A stretch of 64,000 nucleotides of DNA from Lentinula raphanica (GCA_027919835.1 JANVFP010000029.1:186001-250000), one strand, 5' to 3'; numbered from the stretch's first letter, positions 33,027 to 45,527 are shown. Notes: a model not told the origin generated them from the sequence alone. Made by a program: numbers and translations.

Positions 33027-34943
33027 TCATCGGACACTCAAACCACTCAAACCAAGATCTGACTTGGATCCAGAGTCATTCGTACCAATACCACTAAAAG
33101 GATCCCGAACACTTCCGGTACGCGCGCGCCATAGTTGGGTATAGAGAGCCTTGATCTTTTGCAGTTCAGCATCGAGGGCAGCTGTCTTGGACGCAAGAGA
33201 AAGGAAAGTTGCATGTTGCGCTTGCAGAGTGGTGGTTATTCCTGTAAATGATTTCATATAAGACGACAAGCGGATCATTGTAGAAACGAGGGTACCTTGA
33301 GGAGTGATATGTGTTTGGTTCACCATAGATGATAACTTGCGCTCAATTTGCTGGGTAAACGTAAGTATCCACAAGTTAGATGAACGGCATTGACCGCCTA
33401 CCTCAATCGTTGCCCTATACCAGACAAGCCGTTCACGTATCTGGTTCGTTACTCGCGTGAAGAATCTATGAACCATTAAAGGGCTTCCTGTCGGGGAAAC
33501 GTACAAAGACTTACTCCAGAGGGAACGACGCATGATCTTTCAAATAAGAATTGTTTTGACTATTTTTGAATCCATCTACTATTCGCGTAGATATGATGGT
33601 GTCATGCACGGCCTGGTCTGCTTTCGCTTTGAGATCTCTGACAACATGAAGGTCATTCCGAATTGTAGACCCAGTTTGATTGAGATCCTGAGCCCGAGTC
33701 AAGGAGGTGTGTAACGAAGCTGTTTCAATGGTCCACGCACTTTTTGGACGATTCGAATTAGCTCTTGACCGGCGGTTGCCTCTTCTCCGAGTTTCTTTTG
33801 TCGAAGATCTTTACTGATTTGTATGTTCCCTTGTATCATCGAGCTAAACAAGGGTGTATGAGAACATCATAGCTTAGCTTCGCGGGAACTGCACGTACTC
33901 GAGACCCTCAAACGTCTTCTTGAGTGCATCATTAAGATCATTGAATTTGGTTGTTTTGGTAAAGGGCGGAGGTCCTGCAGGTTGTTGCACAGAAGGCGCG
34001 TTGAATAATGATCTGAAGGATGTCTACTCAGATACATACTGTGACATCAATAAACTAGCTCACTGTTGTTGTTGTTGGGGTTTCTGACCAAAAAGGGTCG
34101 AGCCTCCTCCACTTCCAAATAGTCCTGTGGCAAGAAAGAGTCTTTAGTATGCGCCACTTTGAATTGGATTGGATTAAAGCGAAGGGTGCACCTGTATTAG
34201 AGGCATTACTAGCGCTTCCAAACAGCGAACTGCCAGTGCCTCCACCAAAAATACCGGCCCCTTGTTGCTGCTGTTGCTGGGGTTGACCAAATAAGCTTGT
34301 ACCCCCGGTGTTCTGTGTTCCTTGGGCTTGCTGCCCAAACAAACCTGTTCCAGTAGCCGGCTGTTGAGTCGATTGACCGAAAAGACCAGTACTAGCTGCA
34401 GGTTGTTGCGTTGATTGGCCGAAAAGCGTACCACTAGTACCCGTTGCAGGTTGCTGAGTCGATTGCCCAAAGAGGCCGGTGCTTCCAGCTGCCGGCTGTT
34501 GAGCAGGTTGCCCAAACAAATTGCCAGTCGACTGAGTTGCAGGTTGACCGAAGAGACTTGTTCCTGTCGCAGCGGGTGGTTGTTGCTGAGCTGGTTGCCC
34601 GAATATGCTAGATCCCGCGGGCTTTTGAGCCGTTTGTCCGAAAATGCTTCCTCCAGTAGCTGGCTGCTGCTGAGCCTGGCCGAAGATACCAGTGCCAGTG
34701 GGTTGTTGCTGCTGCTGATTCTGTTGCCCGAACGCGTTACCGCCTCCAAATAGGCTATTCGTGGTAGTAGTGTTTGTCTGGGGCTGGGATGAGCCAAACA
34801 GGGAGGTTCCAGTAGTGGTACTTGGCTGGCCAAAGGCGGGTGTATTATTTGGTTTGATCCCAAAAGCTGCAGAGCTAATCAAAAGAGAGTGAGCATTTTC
34901 AAAAGTTGATGAGCATAGCACAGTACTTGGTAGCGAAGGCCAT
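33027..34943 (-). CDS. NUP49: FG nucleoporin NUP49/NUP58
   Basis: Central-channel nucleoporin homologous to yeast Nup49 and vertebrate Nup58/45, which binds its partners Nsp1/Nup62 and Nup57/Nup54 by a coiled coil. The start MAFATNSAAFGIKP comes from a tiny first exon (17 coding bases) joined across an intron. The N-terminal half is a phase-forming GLFG-type repeat array (LFGQ, IFGQ, LFGS every 10-15 residues) with Gln-rich linkers. The C-terminal half has LNDALKKTFEGL, a helical segment with LRNDLHVVRDLK-type spacing, FFTRVTNQIRERLVWYRATIE, QIERKLSS, and NQTHITPQ, the Nup58 signature. It ends KSDLGLSGLSVR. About eight introns. Divergent from CTF8 with 156 bp between start codons. Confidence 0.88.
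34250..34760 (-). repeat. FG/polyglutamine repeat tract
   Basis: Within NUP49, a region of imperfect tandem units coding for LFGQxxQQPA-type repeats with CAA/CAG glutamine runs. Visible at the DNA level as repeating GTTGTTGCTG and GGTTGACC blocks on the plus strand. Confidence 0.8.
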
Positions 34944-35099
34944 TTTGAGAACCTCTGTGGTGTTCGATGAGTTCGAGGTTCAAGTTGTTTTGCAAGATGC
35001 AAGCGTGAGAAATCTTCTGATCATTTGGCTTCAAAATGCACCTCCGCATGATCTCTTTTGTTCATTCGCATCTTAAGTATATCCTGATCTCTTCGCCCG
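34944..35099. promoter_or_regulatory. Short bidirectional promoter, NUP49/CTF8
   Basis: 156 bp separate the start codons of two divergent genes. Both promoters and 5' UTRs must lie within it. No TATA box is evident. Confidence 0.6.
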
Positions 35100-35630
35100 A
35101 TGCTGATACCGGTATCTTTCGACTCTCAATCTTCATCTGGTCTCCAAAAGCTACCGCCTTCACTCGCCAAAATATCCCATGATGAAGTTGTCTTGTTAGA
35201 CCTTCAGGGAGCCCTCGAGGTTGAATCTGCACAACCCAATGAACGTGACGGGAAGTTGGTTGGTACTTTAAGCATAGACAAGGATCTGGTGAGTTTCGTG
35301 AAACGAGATCTCTGCAGTGTCTTGTCTAACTCAGATCTGGTACATCAGAAACGCCCTACCCTTCGAATCGGACATCATTTCATTGAGGGCAAGCTAGTCA
35401 ATCTACCAAAGCCACTGGCTGTACTTCATCGAACTACGGTGCCGTCGCCGATATCTCAATCTCACTGGCCTGAATTCGACTTAAACAATGACACTAGTGA
35501 GGATACGGATGTGGTGATGAACGAGCAGGATTCATCTTCGATTGCAACACAATGGAACGTGCTGGCTGTTGTGAAACGCAAAATTCTATTCTCCAAACGA
35601 CCCATGCCTATTGTAGGAAGACCTGCCTGA
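35100..35630 (+). CDS. CTF8: Ctf8, subunit of the Ctf18-RFC clamp loader
   Basis: Small protein that with Dcc1 and Ctf18 forms the alternative replication factor C complex for PCNA loading and sister-chromatid cohesion. Landmarks: DEVVLLDLQGALEVE, GKLVGTLSIDKDL, KRPTLRIGHHFIEGKLV and LPKPLAVLHR, in the family order. A 60 bp intron (35289-35348, GTGAGT..CATCAG) splits SIDKDL from KRPTLRIGHH; it is a multiple of three, so the unspliced frame also stays open and would insert 20 foreign residues. The tail WNVLAVVKRKILFSKRPMPIVG matches the usual C-terminus. About 156 residues after splicing. Divergent from NUP49. Confidence 0.88.
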   Translation: MLIPVSFDSQSSSGLQKLPPSLAKISHDEVVLLDLQGALEVESAQPNERDGKLVGTLSIDKDLVSFVKRDLCSVLSNSDLVHQKRPTLRIGHHFIEGKLVNLPKPLAVLHRTTVPSPISQSHWPEFDLNNDTSEDTDVVMNEQDSSSIATQWNVLAVVKRKILFSKRPMPIVGRPA

Positions 35631-36137
35631 TTTTATTTCGTACTCAGTTGATCATTCGAGTTCACTCGGCTTTGAACGACATCGACAATCCATATCAGAA
35701 TCGAGGACAGGAAAATTGCATCGTCGGTATCATGAGGACATGGTTCAAGACAACATGTATATATTTAGATTCTCAACGATTGAAGTAGTTTACTTATACT
35801 GTACTAATCAGAATTTGATCAGTGGGAGTCGAGAAACAATGATGACACTCACCAAATTTTAAGACTCACTCGGCCACTTCAACTGGCGGTGAAGAGAGGA
35901 TGTACAATTCAATCTGTGAAGTTCAATATCTGGATGAGAGTACACAATGATACAGAGACGGTGAAACAACTAGTAACGAAAGAGACCAAAGCCTATAATA
36001 TATATATGATACAAGAGCGCAATGGTTATGGGTATTCCACGCAAGGGTTATACAACCAAGACAAAGAGACGGTGACAGAAGACAGTTGGCGGCAAAGAGA
36101 GTTGAAACAACGAGGCAGTTCGAGTGCGCAAGTGTTA
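35631..36137. other. Intergenic between convergent genes
   Basis: About 500 bp between the stops of CTF8 and a minus-strand gene. A 92-codon plus-strand frame has no recognisable content. Probably both 3' UTRs. Confidence 0.4.
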
Positions 36138-36946
36138 TTAGTTGAACCCATCGAAATGACCTTTTAGGATTCGTTCGCCCATGGGGGAAGGAGCACGGTG
36201 TGGACGTGCAGATGATGCGGTCGTTGCACGTCTATGCTTTGCATCGCGATTATATGGAAGACTGGGGGCTGTTGGGCTTACAGCAGTATTTGGAGGTGCT
36301 TCAGGAGGATACTGAGATGCACCAGTGAAAGGCTATATCGAGAATGCTGTTAGCAAAGTCCCTCTTACGACACAACAACGAACGAACCTTATGAAAAGCA
36401 GGAGCGCCGGTACTGAGGGATAGACGCCTCAGAAGACCGGCACCGCGTTCAACATGATAATCGGGAAGCGCTGTATTGGCATTGGGCTGGTTGAAACGAT
36501 CGGCAACAGTCATACTGGCTCTACGAGCATGGTGCGCAGCAGGAGGCATTGATTGCTCTTCTTCGTCTGCGAAACCAAACGCTCTTGAGTATACATGTGC
36601 ATCAGCGATGACGGAAACCATACGTACTTTCAAAGACCGGCGGAGGACCAAACTTACGAAAAGGCAAAGTGGCACTGGTCTGTGTTTTCGTGGGCGACTG
36701 GGCCAGAAAGTATGAAAGAATCGGTGAAGTTCCAGGAGACGGAACCGTGATACGGGGACTAAGCCCAGACAGCGGTGTTGGAAGTTCAGAAGTTGGACTC
36801 ATAGAGCTCGATGATCCAGATGATACTGAGGCAGAACGCCCTCTGCGATTGAAGGCAGGATTAGCGATTGGAATTGGGCTTGAACGCCTGACACTGGTAT
36901 CGACTGAGGGAGATTTATCGTTGGCAGACATGTCGATGAAATTCAA
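36138..36946 (-). CDS. Small Ser-rich phosphoprotein-like protein
   Basis: Three exons. Start MNFIDMSANDKSPSVD (or the Met five codons later, MSANDK). The N-terminal part is Ser/Pro-rich with RRSSPIPIANPAFNRRGRSAS and SGLSPRITVPSPGTSP; then TLPFRKFGPPPVFE, spliced to EEEQSMPPAAHHARRASMT, VADRFNQPN, GAGLLRRLSLSTGAPAF, and a last exon ending RAPSPMGERILKGHFDGFN. RRAS and RRLS are protein kinase A type sites. The pattern of short conserved blocks with a GHFDGFN end looks like a conserved basidiomycete protein of unknown role. A TATATAAG on the minus strand lies about 100 bp upstream. Confidence 0.7.
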
Positions 36947-39670
36947 TCAGGAAGGAAAGATAAAAATGATTATTCGTTGAGTATTGAGAGGCAGTGGTGG
37001 AAAAGAAACAAGAGATAGTAGGGGAGTGAAATGGGGTCAGGCGACTTATATATCAAGAATGTGGGGCGCTGACTCCTCCAAATCTAGATCTCTGATCTGT
37101 AAACGTCTAGTTTCAATTACGTAAATCTTGGCTACTCCTTTTGACTCTGGACGGTCTCGGGGCTCAAGCTGGCCCAAGTGATGCCTGCATGGAACCAGAA
37201 ACTCTCTTCATCTCCTACAGCGGCTCCGAGGGCGATTGGCTCTAAGGGAGACCCTTAAGGTGGTCTATGTTTCGCTCTCTATCTGCAGGCATGATACATG
37301 GAAGTTTTTTAACTTGCTCAATCAAAGAGAGGACAGGATTCGTGATGTTAACAGCACCGAACGGCGAGTTCCTTTGACAACTTACAAATGTTTTGTTCAA
37401 TCCTACCGCATCACGAGCACTTGATATCCTAGGTAAGTAAGCAAATTCATAAGTCTAAATGCTTCTCCGGTTTATGATCTCGTCCTAATTTCGTCCATGC
37501 CTGCAGCTGCATTGCCAGTGGCAATTCCCGCCAAGACCTGGGTCTCACTAGGCCTGCGGTGGCCTGTCTACGACAGCGAGAACCGTGTCCTACAAGTGCT
37601 AGCTGAGCTGATCTCGAACATCGGCTGGCCGTCCACGGTAATTTGCATGCATAACCGTTACAGTGGCCGATTTGCGCAATAAATCACACTGTTACGGTTT
37701 GAAGAGCTTCAATGATATTCTGATATCCTGATAACCTGACACAATTGACAATGACAGGGGGATTCATAAGTATCTTTCGTGACCACTGGGACCTGAGGCC
37801 TGAGGCCTGACTCCTGAGCACAAAGCCATTTTGTAAGTATCAGTAGGTTCCCTCGAAGGCACCGCTAAATCGGTCTCTGCGAGTCTCTCACACATCGTAA
37901 TTGCAACAGAGACAGGCTAAATTAGCCTTCTAGAACTCGGATACGGCGTCGAAGTCCAGGAGAATCCAGGTCGTATGACCAGTTTCTGGTAATTTCCTCC
38001 GAGTCCGTTTCTCAGTGATTTCCTTCGCCGTACTACTCAGCCTTCGTTCATTAGCAATAAAGAAGAAAAATTTTCAACAACCGTATCACCCCCTCCAATC
38101 ATGAACGTTGCTACTCATTCTACATGTTGGAGCGATTGGCCCCACTCTATATCTTCGCAGCCCCTCAGGCTGGGTTTGCGGCGTTGTTATCTTTCTACAG
38201 TCCTCCCGGTTCTATGATTGTGGAGTACTTATGCTTTCTCATACACATTGCGCAAGGCCGAGCAGTGGTACGTTTTTCTGGGATGGCGTACGTATACCTT
38301 CATATTCGAAGATCGTCGTGGCAATATCGCGCTATACCAAATCATACAATCTTTTTCTTTTGAGCTACACTTGTGTGAATTTACTTGATTTCATTTCAGA
38401 CCCGTTACACTGCAGAAAAAATTACACTATCCTGGCCGCTAGGAGGACAAGAATCCTCGACCTTCTGACAACCTGAGCCATCGAGTCGGAACAGGTCGGA
38501 ACCCGTGATTTGTGGGAAGTAGTAGCAACAATACGTTCTACCAACACCATCTTGAAGCGTTGTACTAGTTCCAATGGACGTTCTTAGTCACCGTATAGCC
38601 TTACTACTTCATCTCATTTCCAGTTTATCGAGTTCTTTGACAGGTCATTACCCTCTGCTGTTGCCATCACAAGCACCATTACCTCTGCTCGAAATCCCCA
38701 TCGTGCAAGAGTTATTTGTCAATCAAGCATGGCATATGAACCAGGCAAGTAGTAGTCACTCTGAGGCTGGTATGCGACACCGAACCATACGAGTATTCCT
38801 ACAAACCCTTCCACGACCGTGACGTACCTTCAAAAGGGGTTATAAATCGTCCCTCTGCTTCCTCTCCTCCTCCTCTGTCATCTCAACACATTCCTTTGAT
38901 TCTAAACGAAATCTTCTGACTCGAATTCATACTCAGGGTTCATCATAAGTACCAGATTATACCGTTCAGCCCATCTCAAGACAACGCTCGATCTCAGGCC
39001 TCATCCTACCCAAGCCGCTCGAAGGCTCTCCAATCTACCTTGAGCAGAGGTAGGCTCGTTAGTACATCTAGGAAATTCGGATCCTTTGCAGTACTCCCGC
39101 AACCGCCAGGACCTTCTAGATTTTCTTTTTGACTCAGAGGTTCTCTCAATCATGGCTCTCTGGGGTTTACAGTAATTCGTCACTCAAATTTCCCCATCCA
39201 ACCAGAGGAACGCAGGTACTCCATTGTCCAATATTCTGCGGGGGCTTTATTTCCAATGGGACGTGATATATTGATATGTTGTCCCCACCATTGTCTCATC
39301 AAAATTTCCCTGCCTCTCCGCCTTCGAGTGTATTCCAAGTTCCTTGGATATGGATAATATGAGTCGAGTCTTCTTTACCGTTGTCGTTCTACTGTGTAAG
39401 ACGGCTACTTGAATTGATGATACTCTTTGTTGTCCAATCAACGACCACTGAGTAGGGATGATTAAACTTGGGGAATACCGTTTTAATGTTTTGGTACAAG
39501 TTTAAGTTATGATTTAATAAGTACTTGAGTGACGAGTAGATACAATGGATTGAATGGAAGAAAGGAATGAACGTGGTGGTATACTATGATCCATGCGGCA
39601 GGAATCGATGTGATGAACGAGAGCAAATCGAAAGCGATGTGACGATTAGTAAAACAATGAGACAGGTAGC
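36947..39670. other. 2.7 kb gene-poor region
   Basis: Upstream sequence for the minus-strand phosphoprotein-like gene, then long non-coding sequence. Plus-strand frames at 38108-38476 and 38574-38822 show hydrophobic stretches but no family and no splice partners. A small tandem of CTGAGGC units (about 37792-37816) is visible. TATATAAG (minus, 37045-37052) is a likely TATA box for the gene to the left. Confidence 0.45.
37045..37052 (-). promoter_or_regulatory. TATA box candidate
   Basis: TATATAAG on the minus strand, about 100 bp upstream of the start at 36946. Spacing is suitable for a core promoter. Confidence 0.45.
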
Positions 39671-41542
39671 CTAATTCATGAACGCCATCTCCGTCATCCT
39701 CCTCGTCTCCTCATCCTCGATATTATTAGTCTCAATAATAATACTAGCCCGACTATGGATAGTAGGACTGAGTGCTTGTCGTGGCGTACGAACCGGCGAT
39801 GAAGGATCCTTATGAGAACCCTTAGAGCGGGTACTTCGTGCAGATATCGAAGATTGACTGGCTAACGAAGCGGGTACAGTCGGAGACGGTGGAAGTTTGG
39901 AGGAATCAGAGGTGAGCGAATGGGCTTTTGTGGGTTTCCGCGTTAATGTGCTGACGACCGAATGTCGAAAGTTGGCCAGAGAAGTCGATCTGCCTATTTT
40001 CCCGCCAGTTTTTCCGAGGCTGGATTTACGAGGCCCAGCACCTGAAACAATGGAGATCTTTTGACGCTTTCCATTTTTGATCCCAAGGTCCATCTGAGAA
40101 GGTGAAGAAGGACCCATCTTATCTGACTCTTCCTCGGGAATGTCATTGATTGGGAGAATCAATCCAGGACCCTCTATAGGGCTTTCGACGATGACGGGCA
40201 CACTTGGCTCATTGGACCAAGTTTTGACCAGGAAATCAGGTCTGTACTTTTGTGCTGTGTGACTTGAAGGCGATTCGGAGGTTAACTGGGATGATGTATC
40301 GAGTGAAGGAGTGGCAATTGAAGCAGATTCGTCCGAATCCAAACAGCCCGTAATGACGACGGATGGTCGGGTTCTATTTGGTGATTGCAGAACAACTTGA
40401 GCAGTATGAAGTGTAGATTGAGTGGCCGATGCGGTTATAGGTGACTCCAGATGTAGACTAGTGGACGAAGTTGACTGGGCCAGCGCAGATGCTTCAAGAT
40501 CCGGCGAAGCGTCCGCATTGACATGAATAGGTAAGGGAGTTGACGCGTGTCCAGGGTCGGGCAGTTCTGCATGTGAAATTCCAGTCAAATTCATGCTGGA
40601 CGTATCATCAACAGGCGAAGGGGGTAACGGGACTGATTCTGGTGTCAAAGGTGTGGGAGGCAATTCGCATGTAGGAGGAGGGGTAGCCTCTGTAAGACGT
40701 GCACGAGATGACCGTTTCCTGATGGAGAGCGTTGGCTTTGGAGACGGCGGAGGTGTGAGTTCCTTCCTCGATGACTCGCCACCATTCCCCGGATTTACCG
40801 ATTGAGTTGCTCCTAATGCGGGGTCAGGAGACACTTCTGGATCTACCTGGTCACTTGGTTGGATCTTAGTCTCCCAAGCTTGTTTGATCCGATCGGCCTC
40901 GCTTAGACCATCGACGTAACCTGCCTGCGGGGTAGAGACTATCGGTGCTAGTTGACTGTCTTGCTCGCGTTCTTGAGTACTCATGTCTTTCGGAGGGAGA
41001 AGACCTCGCTCGCGAAGAGCGGCTTCGCGTAGCTGCTTGGAATGTGCTGGAGGAACAGGGACACGGGCAGGATGGGAAGGTCTGCGGAAGGTTGTGGAAA
41101 TTCGTCTTGCAATGGTAAGAGGTGTACGACTTGAAAAAACATGAACGTTTGCGACTGTCACGATATTGAAGGCTTACTCAGTACCCGATGACTTGGGATG
41201 ATTTGGCAGCCTTTTCTCTTCATGCGGGACGATCCTAGTGCAGAATGAAACGTTAAGCTTGGTTTGATGCATCGAAGATTGGAGGTAAACGCACCCAACT
41301 GTATCGTTTTGGGACTCGGGTTTCTCACTGAATGTAACTTCCGCAGTAACGGGAGACGTGGGTCTGATTGCATTCTCTCGCGCGTTGGCTCGTGAACTCG
41401 ACTTGGAAAGAAACCCAGAAATGACCGAGATTTTGCCTTTCATTGAGAACGACTTTAGCGAAGATGGATTGGATTTTGTTGGGGTTCCCTTTCCTTCATT
41501 GAAGAAGGCAGGTCGAGGAGGGGTAGTATCATGCATGAACAT
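39671..41542 (-). CDS. Ser/Pro/Thr-rich disordered protein with conserved ends
   Basis: Three exons in frame: MFMHDTTPPRPAFFNEGKG to SQNDTVG, then IVPHEEKRLPNHPKSSGT, then a 1.4 kb exon beginning RTPLTIARRISTTFRRPSHPARVPVPPAHSKQLREAALRERGLLPPKD. The long middle is Ser/Pro/Thr-rich and low complexity. A conserved-looking segment KMGPSSPSQMDLGIKNGKR followed by SSLGKTGGKIGRSTSLANFRHSVVSTL lies in the C-terminal third, and the end is NIEDEETRRMTEMAFMN. A 5' exon is possible, because the frame stays open upstream of 41542 without a Met. No domain recognised. The short basic LRERGLLPP motif resembles conserved blocks in other basidiomycete hypotheticals. Confidence 0.6.
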
Positions 41543-44500
41543 AGCGAGCAGGCGCAGAATGGGAGGTCCGAAGGTGGTAAGACTTGATATTTCGTCTAGG
41601 AATCACCACGGTCGGGTAGTAGGATGTATGTAGAGAAATCGCTGTTTGGAACAGCAGAAAAAGAAAAAGGAGAAGGAGAAAAGGGATCGTACATCTTCTG
41701 GTGCTTTTATACACACACATTCATTCCTTACAGTCGGGGGTTTCGGCGGAAAGGACACAAATTCTGTTCCAGAGTGATCTGGGGAAATTGGCATCTCACC
41801 TCGTGACCCTTTTGATGCGAAGCACCTGAAAAAAATCAAGATCGAGATCTCTGTTTATATTCCCCAGTCCACCAAATGCGGATAACTGCCTGTACCGCCA
41901 GGCTGGTGGCAACAACTGCCTGCGACCTCTGCCAAGGATCTGGGATACTCACACTCTCTGAAAGTCTGCAGCTTCGTTATTAGAGCAAAGAACGTAAATC
42001 GCCTTTTTCTAAGCTTATGGGATGTCTCTAATTACTGCGTACTGCAGTCTGTAACCAAGGCAGGACGGAGCTAAATTTTATCTACTTCCGTTCGTTTTCC
42101 ACAAAACAATCTCATGCAGCAACAGCATGGAATTCCGAGTATGTGAGAACCTGTTAAAGTTCAATTACTTCGTCGTTGCCAAAGCTCAAATGACTGTGGC
42201 CACTTCATGTTATGATGTTCTAATTTTTCCGAGCCTCCCTGCCGCAGTCCAGGGAGAGTAATCGCTCTTGGTGATCAGAAACATTGTCTCTCAGTTTGTT
42301 CCCATGTCTGTAAGAGTTTGCAATCATTAGACGAACCCCAAGACATAGACATCCTCCTCTCTTCCTTGGACTGACCTTCTTTATATCGCAAGAATTATCA
42401 CCCTGTCGAGGAAAAGAGATGGGAAACATATCGGATTTTGCCATCGAGCAACCGGAGTACGAAGTTCGGATTCTGCACAGGTATTTTCTGGTACTTCTTC
42501 ACTCCCGATGGCATAAAATACAGCGAGTTGAACTGTATGCACCGCCGGAAAGAACCAGGGCGATGAAGGAATATGAGCAGAAATACTTTGGATCAGTGAA
42601 GGGAGCGACGCCGTCGCTTGGTTTGTGCGCTGTTCTGTAGGTACGAGCAAGCACATGGTCTGCAAGGGTCTGCATCAGGTTCCCGCAGCGGGAAGTAACC
42701 TGAAGTAATCCTCTGTGACACTTCTAGGAGGCGAATAATGAATCAGAATATCAATACGAATCCGAGTCGCAGATCAGTGAAATTGATGTAGTTTTGAGCG
42801 CAGACGCCATACCATATTTCAGAAGAGTCAGGAATCACCGCGCAGGGTATGACGGGGTATGACGGATATGTAGTACGCCGAGAACACCGCTTTGCTCTTG
42901 AGAAATTCTCGTTGATGTATTCATGCTCGTACAAGTCAAGTTCCGGAGTCTTTGAACAGTCCTCGGTCCAGAAAAATGGTTCGAACTTCAAAATTTAGCT
43001 AGCGTGTAAAGGATATATCATAATCGAAACAACAAACCAACGAAACCCAACGGGGATGGGAAAGCATCGCAGAGGCCCATGTCACAACGATAACAGGTTT
43101 TAGAACACAGTAAATTAGATAGCTTGCCTCCAAGGAGCGTTCATCACCAGCCATCACCTCATAAACCATTCAGGATGTCTCGGCCGCAGTGAGGTGGTTT
43201 TTACCGAGAAGTCGAAGACGTGTCCATGTGTGAATGTCCGGGTCGTATTATGAGGTTGTATGTCGTATATCATATATGATCTTCCCTGCGGTGTTAGAAC
43301 CTGTTAGAACTAGATGGGAGAACGGAGAGCCATATAAAGTCAACCATGATAGACGCCACTTAAGGACCTATTTCTCCCGAAATCATGCTTGAGGCGTAAG
43401 GTCTGATTGATACGAGTCGAGAATGCGATTGCTAGTTCCTTAGTCCGTTGGATGCGGGAGTACTAGGGACAGATTTGGCCCTGTTGTATCGAGGGCACAG
43501 AAGGAGCGAGCATGAAAGACAGATCAACCTGAGGCGTAGGATAGTCTACGCGAAAGCATGCGTAGTAGGTACCGGATGATGCGTGGAGAGCAGTAAATTG
43601 ACTGATACATGCTACTCAGGCTGTTAGTGTTACCAGTCAGTCATCTTTTCGGCACAATCCTCGTTGAACGTTCGGACTCACCCTAGTTCCTGAAAGACTA
43701 TTGATTTCCTTATGATGAACGAATGATGAGTGGGATACCAAGACGGCATTGTGAGTCCACGCGAAACCCTATTATGGAGGCTTCTAGGATAATATCCGGA
43801 TTCTTTCATCATTTCCTTCATCAACCATTCGTATCGCCCATGATAGCCCATGATTGAGTTCTGTCGTAAGATACTAGAGGATAGAGGATAGAGGAAGGAC
43901 GCAGTCCGACGAACTTGGAACTTGGAAGCCTAGCCCTCTTCAGCGATGTGTTACGATTTCAGTTTTTATGAAACGCTTACCTTCAGCTCCCACGTCTTGC
44001 CCACGTCGATTCACAGTATAACACCCGGGTGTCTCGGCCAAGGTGATGCAAACAGTAAACTGAACCTCTCCCAGAGCATCAAGACCGCTACTGATATGAA
44101 CCGTGGTCATCTCTGATAAGAATGTCGATTGACAAATCGGGGGATTTATGAGTCTGGTCGTAGGTGTCACGAAGCCGCATGGGTTCTGCGGTAGCACGAT
44201 AGGAAAGTAAGTAGTAGAAAGGTGGGATTGGGAATCGTTTGTTGCTCCTCGTGCCAGCAACCCGTTGTGCAAATGCAGCTAGGGTTTCTAAATTTCTTCA
44301 GTTGCAAACATGCATTGCATGCAATGAGGAGTGGTGTCAGAGCAGTGTGAGAGCAAGAACGTTGAGGTTGAACAGAAATCTGAAAGTCCGAGGAAAGGCC
44401 TGGAACCGTGGAACGCGTTCTTTTTCTCACGCTAGAGCTTGTGTTTTCGCTTCAGTCTGATTTGCTAATCAAGCTCTCTCTGCAGCAGACTCTGCTCCTC

Positions 44501-44579
44501 TCGACACTCCGAACCTTCAAGCTCAAACCTTGTATGGTCAACCCTCTCGTACCTCTGCAGCCTCCCGATATCCACTCCC
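41543..44579. other. 3 kb gene-poor region
   Basis: No gene could be supported. Minus-strand frames at 42381-42665 and 43940-44272 (110 codons) and a plus-strand frame at 42419-42640 lack family motifs. Short direct repeats are present near 43835-43895 (CCCATGAT, GAGGATA). The segment just before 44580 is the FRA10AC1 promoter. Confidence 0.4.
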
Positions 44580-45527
44580 ATGGCCTCATCTTCCTATCCC
44601 GAATCCTCGAGATCTCTCACAACACCACAAGGCAAGACAGAGTTCGAGATCCTCCAAGGCTCACACAAGTACGTGTTCGATCGCTTCTTCTTGAAGTGCT
44701 TCTTCTAAGTATGAGGCGCATCCTCAATCCTCAACTTCTATCTCTATCTCAGATTTCTACGCGAAGAGACAGATGATGACGAGAGTCAACTCGGCTGGGA
44801 AGAGAGATTGGCGCTGAAATATTATACGAGTCTGTATCGTGAATTCGCTGTTTGTGATCTCAAGCACTACAAGTCTGGGAATGTACGTTGTACTATGCTT
44901 GCTTGATCTATTGGGATCTTCTGCTAATCACTCTCACTCTCACTCTCACTGGTGCATTTGCCCCACATCTCATCCTCATCGCTACCTCGGACTTGCCGAC
45001 ATACATAGTTTGCTCTCAGATGGAGAACAGAAGACGAGGTCCTCGATGGAACTGGAGAATCCACGTGCGGGAATGCACGCTGCAAACACTACAATCGCGG
45101 ACGTGCGAAAGACCATAATAAACCCCCATTGTCGACGCTAGAACTCCCGTTTGCATACTCGGAACACGGAGAGAACAAATCTGCGTTGGTCAAAGTAGTG
45201 TTGTGCGCAAAATGTGTGGATAAGTTGATGTGGAAGCGGAGGCAAGGGAAGGGGAGGATGGAGGAACTAGATCGGTCACTCCAGGCGCAGGAGCAGGACG
45301 GAGCAAAGGTTAAGGAAGAGGAAATCGATGGGTTTGATGGTGTTAACGTCTCCGAGCGTCAGAAGCACAGAAGTCATCGACAGAATGATGGTAAGGATGC
45401 GAACGAACGGTCCAATCGTTGGAACAAAGAGGATGGCGGGAGGAAAATGGACTCACACCGGACACGAAGCTCTCGTTCTCGTTCACCGCGACCTCATGTA
45501 GTGCGCAAGCGATCCAGACATAGATAA
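44580..45527 (+). CDS. FRA10AC1 homologue
   Basis: Nuclear protein family associated with spliceosomes in metazoans. Three exons: MASSSYPESSRSLTTPQGKTE to LQGSHK, FLREETDDDESQLGWEERLALKYYTSLYREFAVCDLKHYKSGN, and FALRWRTEDEVLDGTGESTCGNARC onward. The conserved core includes the ALRWRTE..V motif, a CGN..C pair, LPFAYSEHGENKSALVKVVLCAKC and KLMWKRRQGKG. The paired cysteines (CGNARC, CAKC) suggest a metal site. The C-terminus is Arg/Ser/Lys-rich (RTRSSRSRSPRPHVVRKRSRHR), an RS-type tail in keeping with splicing. The intron before exon 3 contains a (CTCACT)n microsatellite. Confidence 0.85.
44929..44950. repeat. (CTCACT)n microsatellite in intron
   Basis: Almost four perfect hexamer copies lie in the second intron of the FRA10AC1 homologue. 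Confidence 0.8.

Noticed and set aside
34174..34863. Alternative minus-strand frame of 229 codons in NUP49
   Set aside because: Frame-shifted reading of the FG repeat exon; only the frame with LFGQ repeats connects to both flanking exons.
38108..38822. Plus-strand frames with hydrophobic stretches
   Set aside because: Considered a small membrane protein, but no Met-proximal signal, no splice sites and no conserved motif support it.
42960..43010. GGTTCGAACTT looking like a tRNA B box
   Set aside because: The second half does not match the T-loop consensus and no matching acceptor stem or A box lies at the right distance.
43940..44272. Minus-strand frame of 110 codons
   Set aside because: No signal peptide, no domain, no splice extension. 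Composition is not distinctive.
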